From VGWB01 sp964480945 (GTDB taxonomy: Bacteria > Bacteroidota > Ignavibacteria > UBA10030), in NCBI GenBank assembly GCA_964480945.1, contig CAYZRX010000050.1, forward strand, positions 1 to 28,250: 28,250 bases of DNA, read 5' to 3'. This document shows, in pieces, positions 16,185-24,258 of the stretch. Within the stretch, counting starts at the first letter, position 1. Each line of letters begins with the position of its first letter. A model generated the notes under the pieces. That model saw only the letters and a program-made list of their open reading frames with translations. It made no database searches and was not told where the DNA came from. Position numbers and translations under genes: made by a program.

Positions 16185-16273
16185 AAGAATCTCTCCTTTC
16201 CAAAGTCAGAGTCGTACGAGCGGTCTCGTCCGAAAAGTTTCGTCGGAGAGAGGTTCGAGTTTGTTCAACAGCG

Positions 16274-16304
16274 TCAAGATAGAGAACGATTTTGAAAAAA
16301 CCAA
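16274..16304 (-). promoter_or_regulatory. Candidate promoter of the transketolase gene
   Basis: On the minus strand TTGG, 19 bp, then TATCTTGA resembles TTTG-N19-TAnnTTTG, the Bacteroidota housekeeping promoter. It lies about 90 bp before the proposed start and 75 bp before the AAAGGAG site. The same TATCTT core and 19-bp spacing recur before the 5'-nucleotidase gene. Confidence 0.35.
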
Positions 16305-16345
16305 CGAGATGTGTGGAATGTACGGTGTCGAATGCGAGATCGCTG

Positions 16346-17266
16346 CTATTTACCCTCAGCGTAATCCTCCATAAATCGCCGCGGGAACACGGCTTTGTGG
16401 ATCGGGTGCGTGATTGTCAGAACCGGTGCCGCCGTCCTCCGCACGACCTCCTCGACGGTATTGCCGATCTGGACTCTCCGCATGCCCCGCGCTCCGTGGG
16501 TCCCGATCACAATGAGATCGACCTGATACTCGTCCGCCAGCCGCACGATGGTGTTCTCCGGCTCCACGTCCCTCCCGACGATCTTCTCGATCTGGATCTT
16601 GTCGGCCTGGTCGTGGTAAAAACGCGGGTCGGGAAACTTCTCCAGAAGGGCCTCCGGGTGCTGCACCGCCAGGTCGGTGACGTGAACCAGGATGATCCTT
16701 GCCTGAAAGCTTCGCGCGAGCGAGACCGCGTACGGAATGGCGAAGTTGCTGTACTCCGAAAAGTCCGTCGGACAGAGGATCGTCTTGATGTTCCATTCTT
16801 TCGGGCCCCGCCGTGGACGCAGCGTAATGACCGGCGTGCGACAGAGCCGGACCACCCGCTCCACGGTCCTTCCGATGAGATGCGGGGAGGACTGGCCCAG
16901 CCCTTCGGTCGCGATGACCACAACGGAGAACCGGTTTGCTTCGGCGACCTCGATAATCTGCTGATAGGCCGTTCCGAACTGGGTCAACGTGAGAGTACGG
17001 CTCGGATTGAGCGACTCCTGGTCGATGATCTCCGCAAATTTCTCTTCAGCGAGAGCAGTGGTCTCCCTGCGGTAGTCGGCGATGAACTGCTCGTTTCGCT
17101 CGAAGAAACCGACCGGCGTTGTGTCATATTCTTCGACATAGATCAGTGTCAATTCGCTGCCGGCGTGATTGGCCAGGAAGGATGCGTAACGGATGGCCTC
17201 GATGGAAGCGGTGGAGAAATCGGTGGGGCACAGGATACGTTCGAGCTTGTACATCAGGTCTTTCAT
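16346..17266 (-). CDS. Universal stress protein with two UspA domains
   Basis: A 306-aa tandem Usp protein. Domain 1 begins YKLERILCPTDFSTAS and domain 2 begins NIKTILCPTDFSEYSN near residue 159. The second domain has the ATP-binding loop GTHGARGMRRVQIGNTVEE. The first has a divergent version (ATEGLGQSSPHLIGRTVE) with Ala for Gly at its start, so only domain 2 may bind nucleotide well. Such proteins act in the cytosol in stress survival by binding ATP or partners. The start could be the ATG at 17266 or one four codons later; neither has a good ribosome binding site. It is the last gene of a tightly spaced minus-strand run with the methyltransferase (64 bp away) and site-2 protease. Confidence 0.93.
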   Translation of the reverse strand: MKDLMYKLERILCPTDFSTASIEAIRYASFLANHAGSELTLIYVEEYDTTPVGFFERNEQFIADYRRETTALAEEKFAEIIDQESLNPSRTLTLTQFGTAYQQIIEVAEANRFSVVVIATEGLGQSSPHLIGRTVERVVRLCRTPVITLRPRRGPKEWNIKTILCPTDFSEYSNFAIPYAVSLARSFQARIILVHVTDLAVQHPEALLEKFPDPRFYHDQADKIQIEKIVGRDVEPENTIVRLADEYQVDLIVIGTHGARGMRRVQIGNTVEEVVRRTAAPVLTITHPIHKAVFPRRFMEDYAEGK

Positions 17267-17330
17267 TCAGAATCAGCTTGACGTTGAGGATCGTCAGAAA
17301 CCTACGCGCCTGAGTCAAGTGTTCAGCAGC

Positions 17331-17966
17331 TTACAGCGGCCGTTTTTTGTGCGCCGCAATATAGCTGATATTGAGTGGTGTTACAACCTCGTGCATCACG
17401 TCGTAAGATTTTTGGAGGAGGGGTGCCAGGTCAGCCATCTTGAGGAACCCCCGCGCGTGATCGTTCCTGTAAACGGCTCGATGAAGTCGCTGCATGACCT
17501 CAAATCCCAGCTCATTGAAATCACCAATGACGATCGTCCCGTCCGGATCGTGAACCCGTATCAACTCTGAAAGACAGAGGTCAGGCTCCTCGAGTTCGTG
17601 AATGGTGTCGAGGCAAACGATGTTTCTGACTCCGCCATCCGGGAACGGAAGCAACTTCATGTTCAGGAGAAGATGGTTCGCCCTGTCCGAGAACGCCGCT
17701 GTGAGGCGGCCAAGCGCATCCGCATACTTCTCGAGGCTGATGTCCCCCGTCACGACGGCGAAGCCGAGCCTCGAGAGGACGGCGGCCATACGACCGGATC
17801 CGGTGGCGAGTTCAAGGAGAGGAGAGGCGGGGTCAACGTGAGACTCCTGTACAATCTGAACGTACTCCGCGATGAGGTCGTACCCCCAACTGCGGAGCAA
17901 CTCATCGCTCTTGGAGGCGGGGATGGAATCGACGATGAATTCGATTGAGACGGGTTGATCCATCAC
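17331..17966 (-). CDS. SAM-dependent methyltransferase (class I)
   Basis: A 211-aa cytosolic protein with a Rossmann-type methyltransferase core. Motif I is LLELATGSGRMAAVLSRLG (about residues 50-68), followed by VVTGDISLEKY with the acidic ribose-binding residue, then VRNIVCLDTIHELEEPDLC (post-motif and motif II/III region) and DGTIVIGDFNELG. The substrate is unknown. The start is GTG at 17966 or the adjacent ATG at 17963; the ribosome binding site is weak. It lies 36 bp after the site-2 protease gene and 64 bp before the stress protein gene on the same strand, suggesting co-transcription. Confidence 0.9.
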   Translation of the reverse strand: MMDQPVSIEFIVDSIPASKSDELLRSWGYDLIAEYVQIVQESHVDPASPLLELATGSGRMAAVLSRLGFAVVTGDISLEKYADALGRLTAAFSDRANHLLLNMKLLPFPDGGVRNIVCLDTIHELEEPDLCLSELIRVHDPDGTIVIGDFNELGFEVMQRLHRAVYRNDHARGFLKMADLAPLLQKSYDVMHEVVTPLNISYIAAHKKRPL

Positions 17967-18002
17967 GAAGTCTCGGTAGAGAGTGAGGTTGTGCCGGCCG
18001 AC

Positions 18003-19121
18003 TCAGGCCTTCAGCTCCAGGTGAGTCTGCACGAGCGCGAGCAATCGATCCCGGCCAATGATACCCACCAGCTTCCCGTCGTCCACGACCGGGATCTGGC
18101 TGATGTTGTGCTCGTTCATTTCCTGCAGAACGGCTTCGACGGGTGTCTTGGAGGTCACTTGTGAGAGCTCCGCCTCTCGCACCATGATCGCTTGCAGAGG
18201 GGTCGCTGCCCACTCGTCTCTCGGGACCTTCTTTACCTCGTGGAGCGTCACGAGTCCACGAAATCGATCGCCATCCATAATCAGCGCGCACCGCGTTCCG
18301 CTCTTGAGCAGATGATGCTCGACCATGTCCGCAACGCTGATCGACCCGGGGAGCTGGAGGCAGTCTCGCGTCATCACATCTTCCGCGTTAACGCCGGCGA
18401 GAGCGGAGCGGAACCTGACTTGTGCCGTCGTCGCCTGGGAAGCGTTCAATAGAAACCACCCGATAAAGCCAATCCAGAGACCATTAAAGAAGTTTCCGTT
18501 GAGGGCAGCCCAGACGCCGATGAAGATAAAACCATACGCGAACAACTGCCCGGCGCCTGCCGCGACGCGGGTCGCGCGCTCGAAGCTGCCGGTGTACCTC
18601 CAGACCAACGAGCGCAAGATCCGGCCACCGTCAAGCGGAAAGCCGGGGAGCAGATTAAACGCGGCGACGGTGAGATTGATGTATCCCAGCCATTCTCCAA
18701 GCGCGGCAATCCCTTCCCACGATTCCTGCGTGAGAAGCATAACGCCGTAGAAGAACAGGCCCAGAAGCCCGCTGACCACGGGACCGGCGACGGCGATGTT
18801 GAACTCGTGGGAGGGCTTCTCCGGCTCTTTGGTGATCTGCGCGACGCCGCCGAACACGAAGAGCGTGATCGACCGGACCGGGATGTTGTAGTGGAGGGCG
18901 ATGACGCTGTGGCCGAGCTCGTGGAGGAGGATGGAAACGAAGAAGAGCAGGCTCGTCGTGATGCCGAGCGCGAGGTGTTCGGCATACGACCATGTGGGGT
19001 GCTCGGACGTGAACTGCGTCGTCAGGGAAAGGGTGATGAGGACGAAAATGATGAACCACGAGTAGTTGACGCCGAGGGGAATGCCGAGGATCTTACCTAA
19101 CCGCACTGACTGGGAGAACAT
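18003..19121 (-). CDS. Site-2 protease family zinc metalloprotease (M50) with CBS domain pair
   Basis: A 372-aa intramembrane protease. The zinc site is HELGH at residues 67-71 inside a membrane helix, and the third ligand is in NLLPGFPLDGGR (Asp164). About six hydrophobic segments span residues 15-225. Residues about 245-372 form two CBS domains (GVNAEDVMTRDC and TPLQAIMVREAE with GRDRLLALV at the end), which often bind adenine nucleotides and may gate activity. This matches the MJ0392/Rip3-like group of site-2 proteases that release membrane-anchored regulators. AGGAGGT sits 7-9 bp before the ATG. No obvious anti-sigma substrate is adjacent; the nearest sigma factor is 6 kb away. Confidence 0.94.
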   Translation of the reverse strand: MFSQSVRLGKILGIPLGVNYSWFIIFVLITLSLTTQFTSEHPTWSYAEHLALGITTSLLFFVSILLHELGHSVIALHYNIPVRSITLFVFGGVAQITKEPEKPSHEFNIAVAGPVVSGLLGLFFYGVMLLTQESWEGIAALGEWLGYINLTVAAFNLLPGFPLDGGRILRSLVWRYTGSFERATRVAAGAGQLFAYGFIFIGVWAALNGNFFNGLWIGFIGWFLLNASQATTAQVRFRSALAGVNAEDVMTRDCLQLPGSISVADMVEHHLLKSGTRCALIMDGDRFRGLVTLHEVKKVPRDEWAATPLQAIMVREAELSQVTSKTPVEAVLQEMNEHNISQIPVVDDGKLVGIIGRDRLLALVQTHLELKA

Positions 19122-19146
19122 AGAAACATACCTCCTGTCTGGTTCT

Positions 19147-19356
19147 TCAGCCGCCCTTGACTGATAGCACCGTCAGATCTGAGACGAACCGATCGATCTC
19201 TTCGTCGGAGAAGCCTTTCTCCCGTGCGGCTTCCTCCAGCGTTCCCCAGATGGGCTCACCGCACGCCAGGCACTTTATTCCGTTCTTCATCAAATAGCTC
19301 ACAGATTCCGGCACGGAGCTGACGAGATCTTCAATCGTGATGTCCCGCGTGATCAT
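19147..19356 (-). CDS. DUF1858 domain protein with CxxC
   Basis: A 69-aa protein. MITRDITIEDLVSSVPESV then YLMKNGIKCLACGEP (Cys29 and Cys32) and an EEIDRFVSDL helix match DUF1858, a small domain also found at the start of hybrid-cluster and redox proteins. The ATG at 19356 is chosen because it overlaps the upstream gene's stop by 4 bp (ATGA) and has GGAG about 9 bp before it; a GTG at 19371 is the alternative. The CxxC could bind metal or do thiol chemistry, but no function is established. It precedes the site-2 protease gene by 25 bp. Confidence 0.88.
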   Translation of the reverse strand: MITRDITIEDLVSSVPESVSYLMKNGIKCLACGEPIWGTLEEAAREKGFSDEEIDRFVSDLTVLSVKGG

Positions 19357-19595
19357 GACGACCGGCTCCACTGTTTCGTAAAGAGGTCATTCACATACCG
19401 CTTTAGGAACGCGCGGACAAGCTCGCTGGCGCACGCATCGTCGAAGCCTCTGCAGGCGTCCTGAACGATTCGCTCCGCCTCTTCCTTCGAGGCCGCGCTG
19501 CGGATTCGCTCATCAATCCCCCGGCAGTATTCTCTGATCAACTGTTCCTGTCGACGGTCGCTGAGCGGCCTGTCGGATGTAAGTTCATCAATCAT
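19353..19595 (-). CDS. Small alpha-helical protein of unknown function
   Basis: An 80-aa charged, mostly helical protein (SDRRQEQLIREYCRGIDERI then SKEEAERIVQDACRGFDDAC) with cysteines at about residues 24, 48 and 55. The repeated C-R-G pattern (YCRGID and ACRGFD) hints at an internal repeat. I do not recognise a family. It overlaps the DUF1858 gene by 4 bp, which supports it as a real gene and the first of the Usp-M50 run. The ribosome binding site is weak. Confidence 0.72.
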   Translation of the reverse strand: MIDELTSDRPLSDRRQEQLIREYCRGIDERIRSAASKEEAERIVQDACRGFDDACASELVRAFLKRYVNDLFTKQWSRSS

Positions 19596-19748
19596 AGGGC
19601 AAATTTCAAGCCAATTTGAGCAAACGCGTCAAGTCCTAAGACTCTGCTACCTCATGAGATGCAGGAATTCAGCAGAAGAGCCATGCTCCTGCACCATTTG
19701 CCTGAAGCGGCAGGGGTGCATGCTGTACAAGTCAGTGGTGCCGCTCTG

Positions 19749-20498
19749 CTAGTCAGGTCGGGCATACACCTTGGAGAGGCCGATCGAGAGTCGGTTGCCG
19801 ATCGGGTCGAATTTGCTGTGGCCGTAATACCATCCGGACATGCCTGGAACAGGCTGACTGAAGTCCGTCTCGGCGGATGAATCGTACATCCACTTATACT
19901 CCACACTCACGATGATGTCCGAGACGACGTTCATCCTCGCTCCAACGCCCCACATCACCGCGCCGACGTACTTCGCCAGGTAGTAGTCTGGAGGATTGCT
20001 GAATGACGACGAAGGATCCCACCCCCCAGCCACCGGCGTAAGGCCTCCAAGGTCTTCTCCTTCATCGGAGTGGTAAACGAGGGCTCCGCCGAAGATCGCG
20101 TAGAAAGCAGACCGGCCATCCGCCCACGGTGAGAGTCCATAGTGCAGGAAGAGGTCGAAGAAATAGAAAGGCTTGCCGGTCACATTGGGATCACTGAAGC
20201 TTGTTCGCAGGAATCCGAGCTCCAGGGCGCCATATCCCTGACGGGAAGAGAACAAGGTAGTGCCCGCCCCCACCGCAAGTCCAACGGATGAAGCGCCGCT
20301 TCTGAATGCTGACGACCCAACGCTGTACATCGAGAAGTCTTGGGTGAGCGGAAAATCGGACGTGCTGTGGTACACGAGCGACGCGTAGACGTTCGTCTGC
20401 TGCCCGGCCCCCGGGGGAGTGCCCTTCACATCCTGGGCCGACAAGCTGCATGTGAGCGAGAGGCAAACTGCGAAGACAAAAACGATGCGAGGGTACAT
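19749..20498 (-). CDS. Outer-membrane beta-barrel protein
   Basis: A 249-aa exported protein. The signal peptide is residues 1-21 (FVFAVCLSLTCSLSA-Q). The mature part has alternating hydrophobic and polar strands rich in Gly, Ser, Tyr and Phe (YGALELGFLRTSF, FYFFDLFLHYGLSPWAD, AVMWGVGARMNVVSD, IIVSVEYKWMYD) and ends in RLSIGLSKVY, like OmpA/OmpW-type small barrels. A GGAAAGG lies just before the ATG. A TTGATA..TATAAC pair at 20581-20607 on the same strand could be a promoter. It stands alone; the role is unknown. Confidence 0.82.
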   Translation of the reverse strand: MYPRIVFVFAVCLSLTCSLSAQDVKGTPPGAGQQTNVYASLVYHSTSDFPLTQDFSMYSVGSSAFRSGASSVGLAVGAGTTLFSSRQGYGALELGFLRTSFSDPNVTGKPFYFFDLFLHYGLSPWADGRSAFYAIFGGALVYHSDEGEDLGGLTPVAGGWDPSSSFSNPPDYYLAKYVGAVMWGVGARMNVVSDIIVSVEYKWMYDSSAETDFSQPVPGMSGWYYGHSKFDPIGNRLSIGLSKVYARPD

Positions 20499-20887
20499 AG
20501 GCCTTTCCCCGAGGTGGGATTGGTTCCTGTAGATCCTCGCGATGTTCCGTCGAGCTGTCTTGATTCTCCTCTGCCAGTAAGTTATACCAACCGTTCGAGG
20601 TTATCAAGAGGTTCGGGTTGTGAAATGCAATTCGAGGAACCTTGGCCGACCGGGCAACAGCGTATCGAGAGGAACCCCTCCCTCGAGATCAAAGCACTCT
20701 GTTGGTCAGGCCTCTTTCTCAATTTCAGGATGGGAGGAGGGGCGGAGGCTGCTGCCTCGCAATTCAGGCGAAATTCCGGATCTCAGGACTCCAGTCTGAG
20801 CAGCAGACAGAAGGAGCGTGGGAGATGGGGCAATCCGCTGCCGGTGTTTGCCCGGTGTCGCGGCCGAGGCTCAGTGTCCGAGGAATC
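20499..20887. other. Intergenic stretch with no convincing gene
   Basis: About 390 bp between the OsmC-like gene and the beta-barrel gene, both on the minus strand. Plus-strand open frames here run on into the neighbouring genes as shadows and have no family resemblance. The left end holds the beta-barrel gene's leader and possible promoter. Confidence 0.35.
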
Positions 20888-21343
20888 TCAAGCAGTCACT
20901 TCGGTTGTGCGAGCGACCTTCGATGTAGGTTCGATCCGGTAGGAGTGTGTGAGCTTCGCGCTTGCCCTCAGGATCGCGCTCACCGAACAATACTTCGTCG
21001 TTGAGAGCTCGATCGCCCGCTCGACATCGGCGGGATTGATTCCGTCTCCGTAGAAGATGTACTCGACGTGAATCTCGGTGAAGATCTTCGGGTGCTCGTC
21101 CTTTTCAACACCCTTCACGCGGACTTCAAATCCCTGTAATGGTACTCTCTTCTTCTTCAAAATCGGCACGACGTCGCTTGAGGTACAGCCAGCGAGGGAC
21201 ATCAAGAGCAATTCCTTCGGTGCCGAGCCGGCAAGGCTTCCGCCGAAATCCGGTGGGCCATCCATGACGACCCAGTGATTCGAGCTACCCTTTGCAATGA
21301 ACGTGATCCCTTGCGCTTGTCTGAGGAAAACCTCTTTTGTCAT
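20888..21343 (-). CDS. OsmC family peroxiredoxin-like protein
   Basis: A 151-aa protein of the OsmC/Ohr fold, which reduces organic hydroperoxides with a cysteine pair. The two cysteines are Cys53 (SLAGCTSSDVV) and Cys119 (TTKYCSVSAIL), in the normal family positions. The segment GGSLAGSAPKELLLMSLAGC is typical of the YhfA/OsmC-related subgroup. A GGAG sits 8 bp before the ATG. It lies 47 bp downstream of the small membrane protein gene and in line with cydBA, consistent with a cytosolic oxidative-stress role for the cluster (inference). Confidence 0.93.
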   Translation of the reverse strand: MTKEVFLRQAQGITFIAKGSSNHWVVMDGPPDFGGSLAGSAPKELLLMSLAGCTSSDVVPILKKKRVPLQGFEVRVKGVEKDEHPKIFTEIHVEYIFYGDGINPADVERAIELSTTKYCSVSAILRASAKLTHSYRIEPTSKVARTTEVTA

Positions 21344-21390
21344 TGTTCAGTCTCCATAAAATGGTGTCGATGCTTCGGCCCGCGCACGCG

Positions 21391-21612
21391 TCACTCCTGC
21401 TCTTCCCTCTCTTGAAATCGTTTTCGTTTAAGCAGAGAGCGGAGGGAAAGAAACAGTGGGCACGACCGGCCAAAGTTTGTCACTGCGAGGAAGAACGCTG
21501 CGGCGGCAAGTACCACTGTAACACCGACCGGCAGAGTTCCAACCGAGGAGAGCGCCACCAAAACGATTGCTACAAAGACGAGGGCTCCCCGTCCGATCAA
21601 AGCTGTATTCAT
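21391..21612 (-). CDS. Small DUF2892-like inner membrane protein
   Basis: A 73-aa protein with two hydrophobic segments (GALVFVAIVLVALSSVG and GVTVVLAAAAFFLAVTNFG) followed by GRSCPLFLSL and a basic tail (KRKRFQEREEQE). The layout and the CPLF motif resemble DUF2892/YgaP-type membrane pieces, where the motif is usually CPLY. The ATG at 21612 removes an upstream overlap with cydB, and AGAAG lies about 10 bp before it. It follows cydB by 71 bp. A second DUF2892 protein is encoded at 24798-25010 on the other side of cydBA. Confidence 0.75.
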   Translation of the reverse strand: MNTALIGRGALVFVAIVLVALSSVGTLPVGVTVVLAAAAFFLAVTNFGRSCPLFLSLRSLLKRKRFQEREEQE

Positions 21613-21683
21613 ACGCAGATCGTTCTTCTCTTTCTCTCTTAGATGCAGCTTTCCGGGAAAAGAGTCGAGGACTGTCGGTTTGA

Positions 21684-22730
21684 TCAGTATCCGGCTCCTT
21701 CGGCGGGGAGCACCACTTTGCCCCGGAACGCTCGATAAATGTAAATGAAGTAGCCCGCCGCGAGGATGATGCCGATGATCCACCAGACTAGTCCGACGGT
21801 CAGGCCGTACTCGGAGGCCGCGCTGTTCTGGATCGTCAGGCTGTACGACGGATCGGTCGACGCGGGGAGCAGGTTCGGATACAGACCGAATGCCGTGCTC
21901 GCGAGCATCCCGCCGATGAAGGCAGTCGAGGAAATAAATGCGGACCTATCCTGGCCCCGCTTATTGTAGAGCATCATCCCGATGAGCCCCAGGAGGCTGA
22001 TGAGAGGGAAGATGAAGCCCCACAGGTGCTCGGAATAGTTCGTCCAGATCTCCGGCCGGATATCGGATGTTGCGACGAGCGCTGTGATCGACGCGATCGT
22101 CACTCCCCACCAGGCTTTTGCCGAGATGGAGCGTGCGCGGGCCTGCACGTCCCCCTCGGTCTTGAGAGCGATGAAGTTCGCCCCGTGAGCTGTGAGGGTG
22201 AAGAATGCAACGAGTCCCATGATCACCGTGAACCAATCCAGGATGCCGGACTCAGGCACGATCGTGAAGGTCGTCCAGAGCGGCTCGAAGAAATATCCCT
22301 CTTTCCCGAGCGGGACGCCGCGAACGACGTTTCCCAGCGCCGCGCCGAAGAAGATCGCCAGCAGGACGCTCGCCAGCCAGAAGACGGAGTCCCAGAACCT
22401 CTTCCACATCGGGTGCTGAACCTGATGCCGGAATTCGATCCCCAGACCCCGGAGCATCAGGAGCCACAAAACGATCATGAGCGGCAGGTAGAAGCCGCTG
22501 AAGCTGGAGGCGTAGACGAGTGGGAAGGCGAAATACAGGGTTCCGCCCGCCGCGAGGATCCAGACCTCATTGCCGTCCCAGACCGGGCCGATGGCATTCA
22601 GGTTGAGCCGCCGCTCGGCTTCCGTCTTTCCGACCACGAGGTGGATGATCCCCGCCCCCAGATCGAAGCCGTCGAGGATGACGTACGTCGTGAGCATCAG
22701 CGAGACCAAAATGAACCAGAGAGTTTCCAT
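21684..22730 (-). CDS. cydB: Cytochrome bd quinol oxidase subunit II
   Basis: A 348-aa membrane protein with about 8-9 helices. The family start WFILVSLMLTTYVILDGFDLG and the following NAIGPVWDGNEVWILAAGG are diagnostic of CydB. It partners CydA in the inner membrane to reduce O2 to water with quinol electrons without pumping protons, giving high O2 affinity and resistance to cyanide, NO and peroxide (family knowledge). GGAG lies 3 bp before the ATG with another 11 bp upstream. It is separated from cydA by 168 bp containing a strong hairpin, unlike many cydAB operons where the genes nearly touch. Confidence 0.97.
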   Translation of the reverse strand: METLWFILVSLMLTTYVILDGFDLGAGIIHLVVGKTEAERRLNLNAIGPVWDGNEVWILAAGGTLYFAFPLVYASSFSGFYLPLMIVLWLLMLRGLGIEFRHQVQHPMWKRFWDSVFWLASVLLAIFFGAALGNVVRGVPLGKEGYFFEPLWTTFTIVPESGILDWFTVIMGLVAFFTLTAHGANFIALKTEGDVQARARSISAKAWWGVTIASITALVATSDIRPEIWTNYSEHLWGFIFPLISLLGLIGMMLYNKRGQDRSAFISSTAFIGGMLASTAFGLYPNLLPASTDPSYSLTIQNSAASEYGLTVGLVWWIIGIILAAGYFIYIYRAFRGKVVLPAEGAGY

Positions 22731-22795
22731 GAGCTCCTAATCTCCTGTTCCTAGTTCTTCTTTCTCCGTTTGGTGTAGAGAAGCGAAGTATTACA

Positions 22796-22820
22796 AGGTG
22801 GTCGCAAATTGCGATCACCT
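22796..22820. promoter_or_regulatory. Strong hairpin in the cydA-cydB gap
   Basis: AGGTGGTCGCA (22796-22806) and TGCGATCACCT (22810-22820) pair over 11 bp (one G-U) with a 3-base loop. On the minus strand it follows cydA by about 80 bp and is trailed by TTGTAATACTT, so it could be a weak terminator or attenuator or an mRNA-stabilising stem. A second, looser pair GTCGGG/CCCGAC (22870-22875 and 22891-22896) sits right after the cydA stop. Confidence 0.5.
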
Positions 22821-22898
22821 CAGGCTTCCACCATTTTCAACCTTGAATTGCTCCGAGGTTCAAGTGAATGTCGGGAGACTGCACCTGACACCCGACTC

Positions 22899-24227
22899 TC
22901 AATGCGCCACACCTTCCGGACCCTGGTTGATTTTCTTAATGACAAGCATGAGGAACAGCACGCCAATCACAAAATACATCCCCAAGAATCCAAGCAGCGT
23001 GAACAATCCGTTCCCGGCCGATACAGTTGGGGACATCCCGGAGGCCGTCCGCATCAACCCGTAGACGAGCCAGGGCTGGCGCCCGAGCTCCGCCGTCATC
23101 CATCCCGCAGTGTTGGCAATGTACGGGAAGGGAAACGCAAGCATCAGGATCCACAAAGCCCATCGGGCGGAGAAGAGCCTGCGCTTCCAGAGGAGAAAGA
23201 CGGAGATGACCATGACGGCGATGAAGATCGTCCCTAGGCCGACCATGATGTGGTAGCTATAATAGAGGAGCGGGACGTTCGTCGGCCACTCGTCGCGCGG
23301 GAACGCCTGCAAGCCTTTGATCTCGGCGCTCCAGCGATAGTGCGTCATGAAACTGAGGAGCTTCGGGATGTGCAGCGGGTTGTCCATCCGGAGCTTCTCC
23401 ATGTCCGGCTGGCCGATGATGATCAACTCGGCCCCTTCCTTTGTCTCGAACGCTCCCTCCATTCCTGCGAACGTCACCGGCTGGTGCTCATACACGTTCT
23501 TCACTTGGGCGTCGCCCGTTGGAAAAACCATGAGAAGTGAAGCGACCACACCGGAGATCACGCCAACGCGCACGAACATCTTGCCGTACTCTTCATCCCG
23601 GTGCGCCAGGACATAGTAGGCGCCGACCGATGCCATCACGAACGCCGCCGTGACCACAGCACCGATCATGTTGTGCGTATACTGCCACCCGATCCACGGA
23701 TTGAAGATGAGTCCCCAGTAGTCGCTGATATGGACCGTCCCGTCCGCGGCGGCCATGTAGGCCACCGGGTGCTGCATCCACGCGTTGGTGGCAATGATGA
23801 AGTAGCCGGAGATCCACGACCCGAGGAAGACGAGAAACGCCGCGACGAAGTGCCCCGCCTGTCCCAGCTTCTTCTCGCCGAACAGGAACAGGCCGAGGAA
23901 CGTGGACTCAAGGAAAAAAGCAAAGATCCCTTCCATCGCCAGGGTCTGGCCGATAACGCCGCCCGCGAAGGTGGAGAATCTCGCCCAGTTCGTGCCAAAC
24001 TGGAACTCCATCGGAATGCCGGTGACGACCCCCACCGCGAAGTTGATGGCGAAGATCTTTGCCCAGAACCGCGCGCCGCTGTTGTACCGTTCATCCTTCT
24101 TCCAGATCGAAAGCCCTTTCAGCACCACGATGAGCAAACCCAGCCCCATTGTGAGCTGAGGGAAGAGGTAATGGTACATCACGGTGAAGGCGAATTGGAG
24201 CCTGTCGATGAGCAGAGCGTCTTCCAT
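22899..24227 (-). CDS. cydA: Cytochrome bd quinol oxidase subunit I
   Basis: A 442-aa membrane protein, the haem-bearing subunit. His19 (b595/d site, in MYHYLFPQ), Glu99 and Glu107 (AMEGIFAFFLEST), and His185 (QYTHNMIG, haem b558) align with E. coli CydA. GRQPW is at 383-387. The Q-loop is short: after QPVTFAGMEGAFET (Glu257 kept) there is no long C-terminal insert, so it is the short-Q-loop type. The position matching E. coli Lys252 appears to be Thr in my hand alignment. AAGGA lies about 8 bp before the ATG, and a TATCTTCG box at 24259-24266 is a possible promoter. Confidence 0.97.
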   Translation of the reverse strand: MEDALLIDRLQFAFTVMYHYLFPQLTMGLGLLIVVLKGLSIWKKDERYNSGARFWAKIFAINFAVGVVTGIPMEFQFGTNWARFSTFAGGVIGQTLAMEGIFAFFLESTFLGLFLFGEKKLGQAGHFVAAFLVFLGSWISGYFIIATNAWMQHPVAYMAAADGTVHISDYWGLIFNPWIGWQYTHNMIGAVVTAAFVMASVGAYYVLAHRDEEYGKMFVRVGVISGVVASLLMVFPTGDAQVKNVYEHQPVTFAGMEGAFETKEGAELIIIGQPDMEKLRMDNPLHIPKLLSFMTHYRWSAEIKGLQAFPRDEWPTNVPLLYYSYHIMVGLGTIFIAVMVISVFLLWKRRLFSARWALWILMLAFPFPYIANTAGWMTAELGRQPWLVYGLMRTASGMSPTVSAGNGLFTLLGFLGMYFVIGVLFLMLVIKKINQGPEGVAH

Positions 24228-24258
24228 GGGTTCATCCTTCTGCTATGAAGTTCAACCG

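Noticed and set aside
16292..17281. 329-aa open frame on the plus strand
   Set aside because: Shadow of the tandem universal stress protein gene on the minus strand.
20340..20942. 200-aa open frame on the plus strand across the beta-barrel and OsmC gene ends
   Set aside because: It overlaps two supported minus-strand genes, and its sequence is low in hydrophobic patterning with no family resemblance.
22026..22754. 242-aa plus-strand frame
   Set aside because: Antisense to cydB, which is unambiguous.
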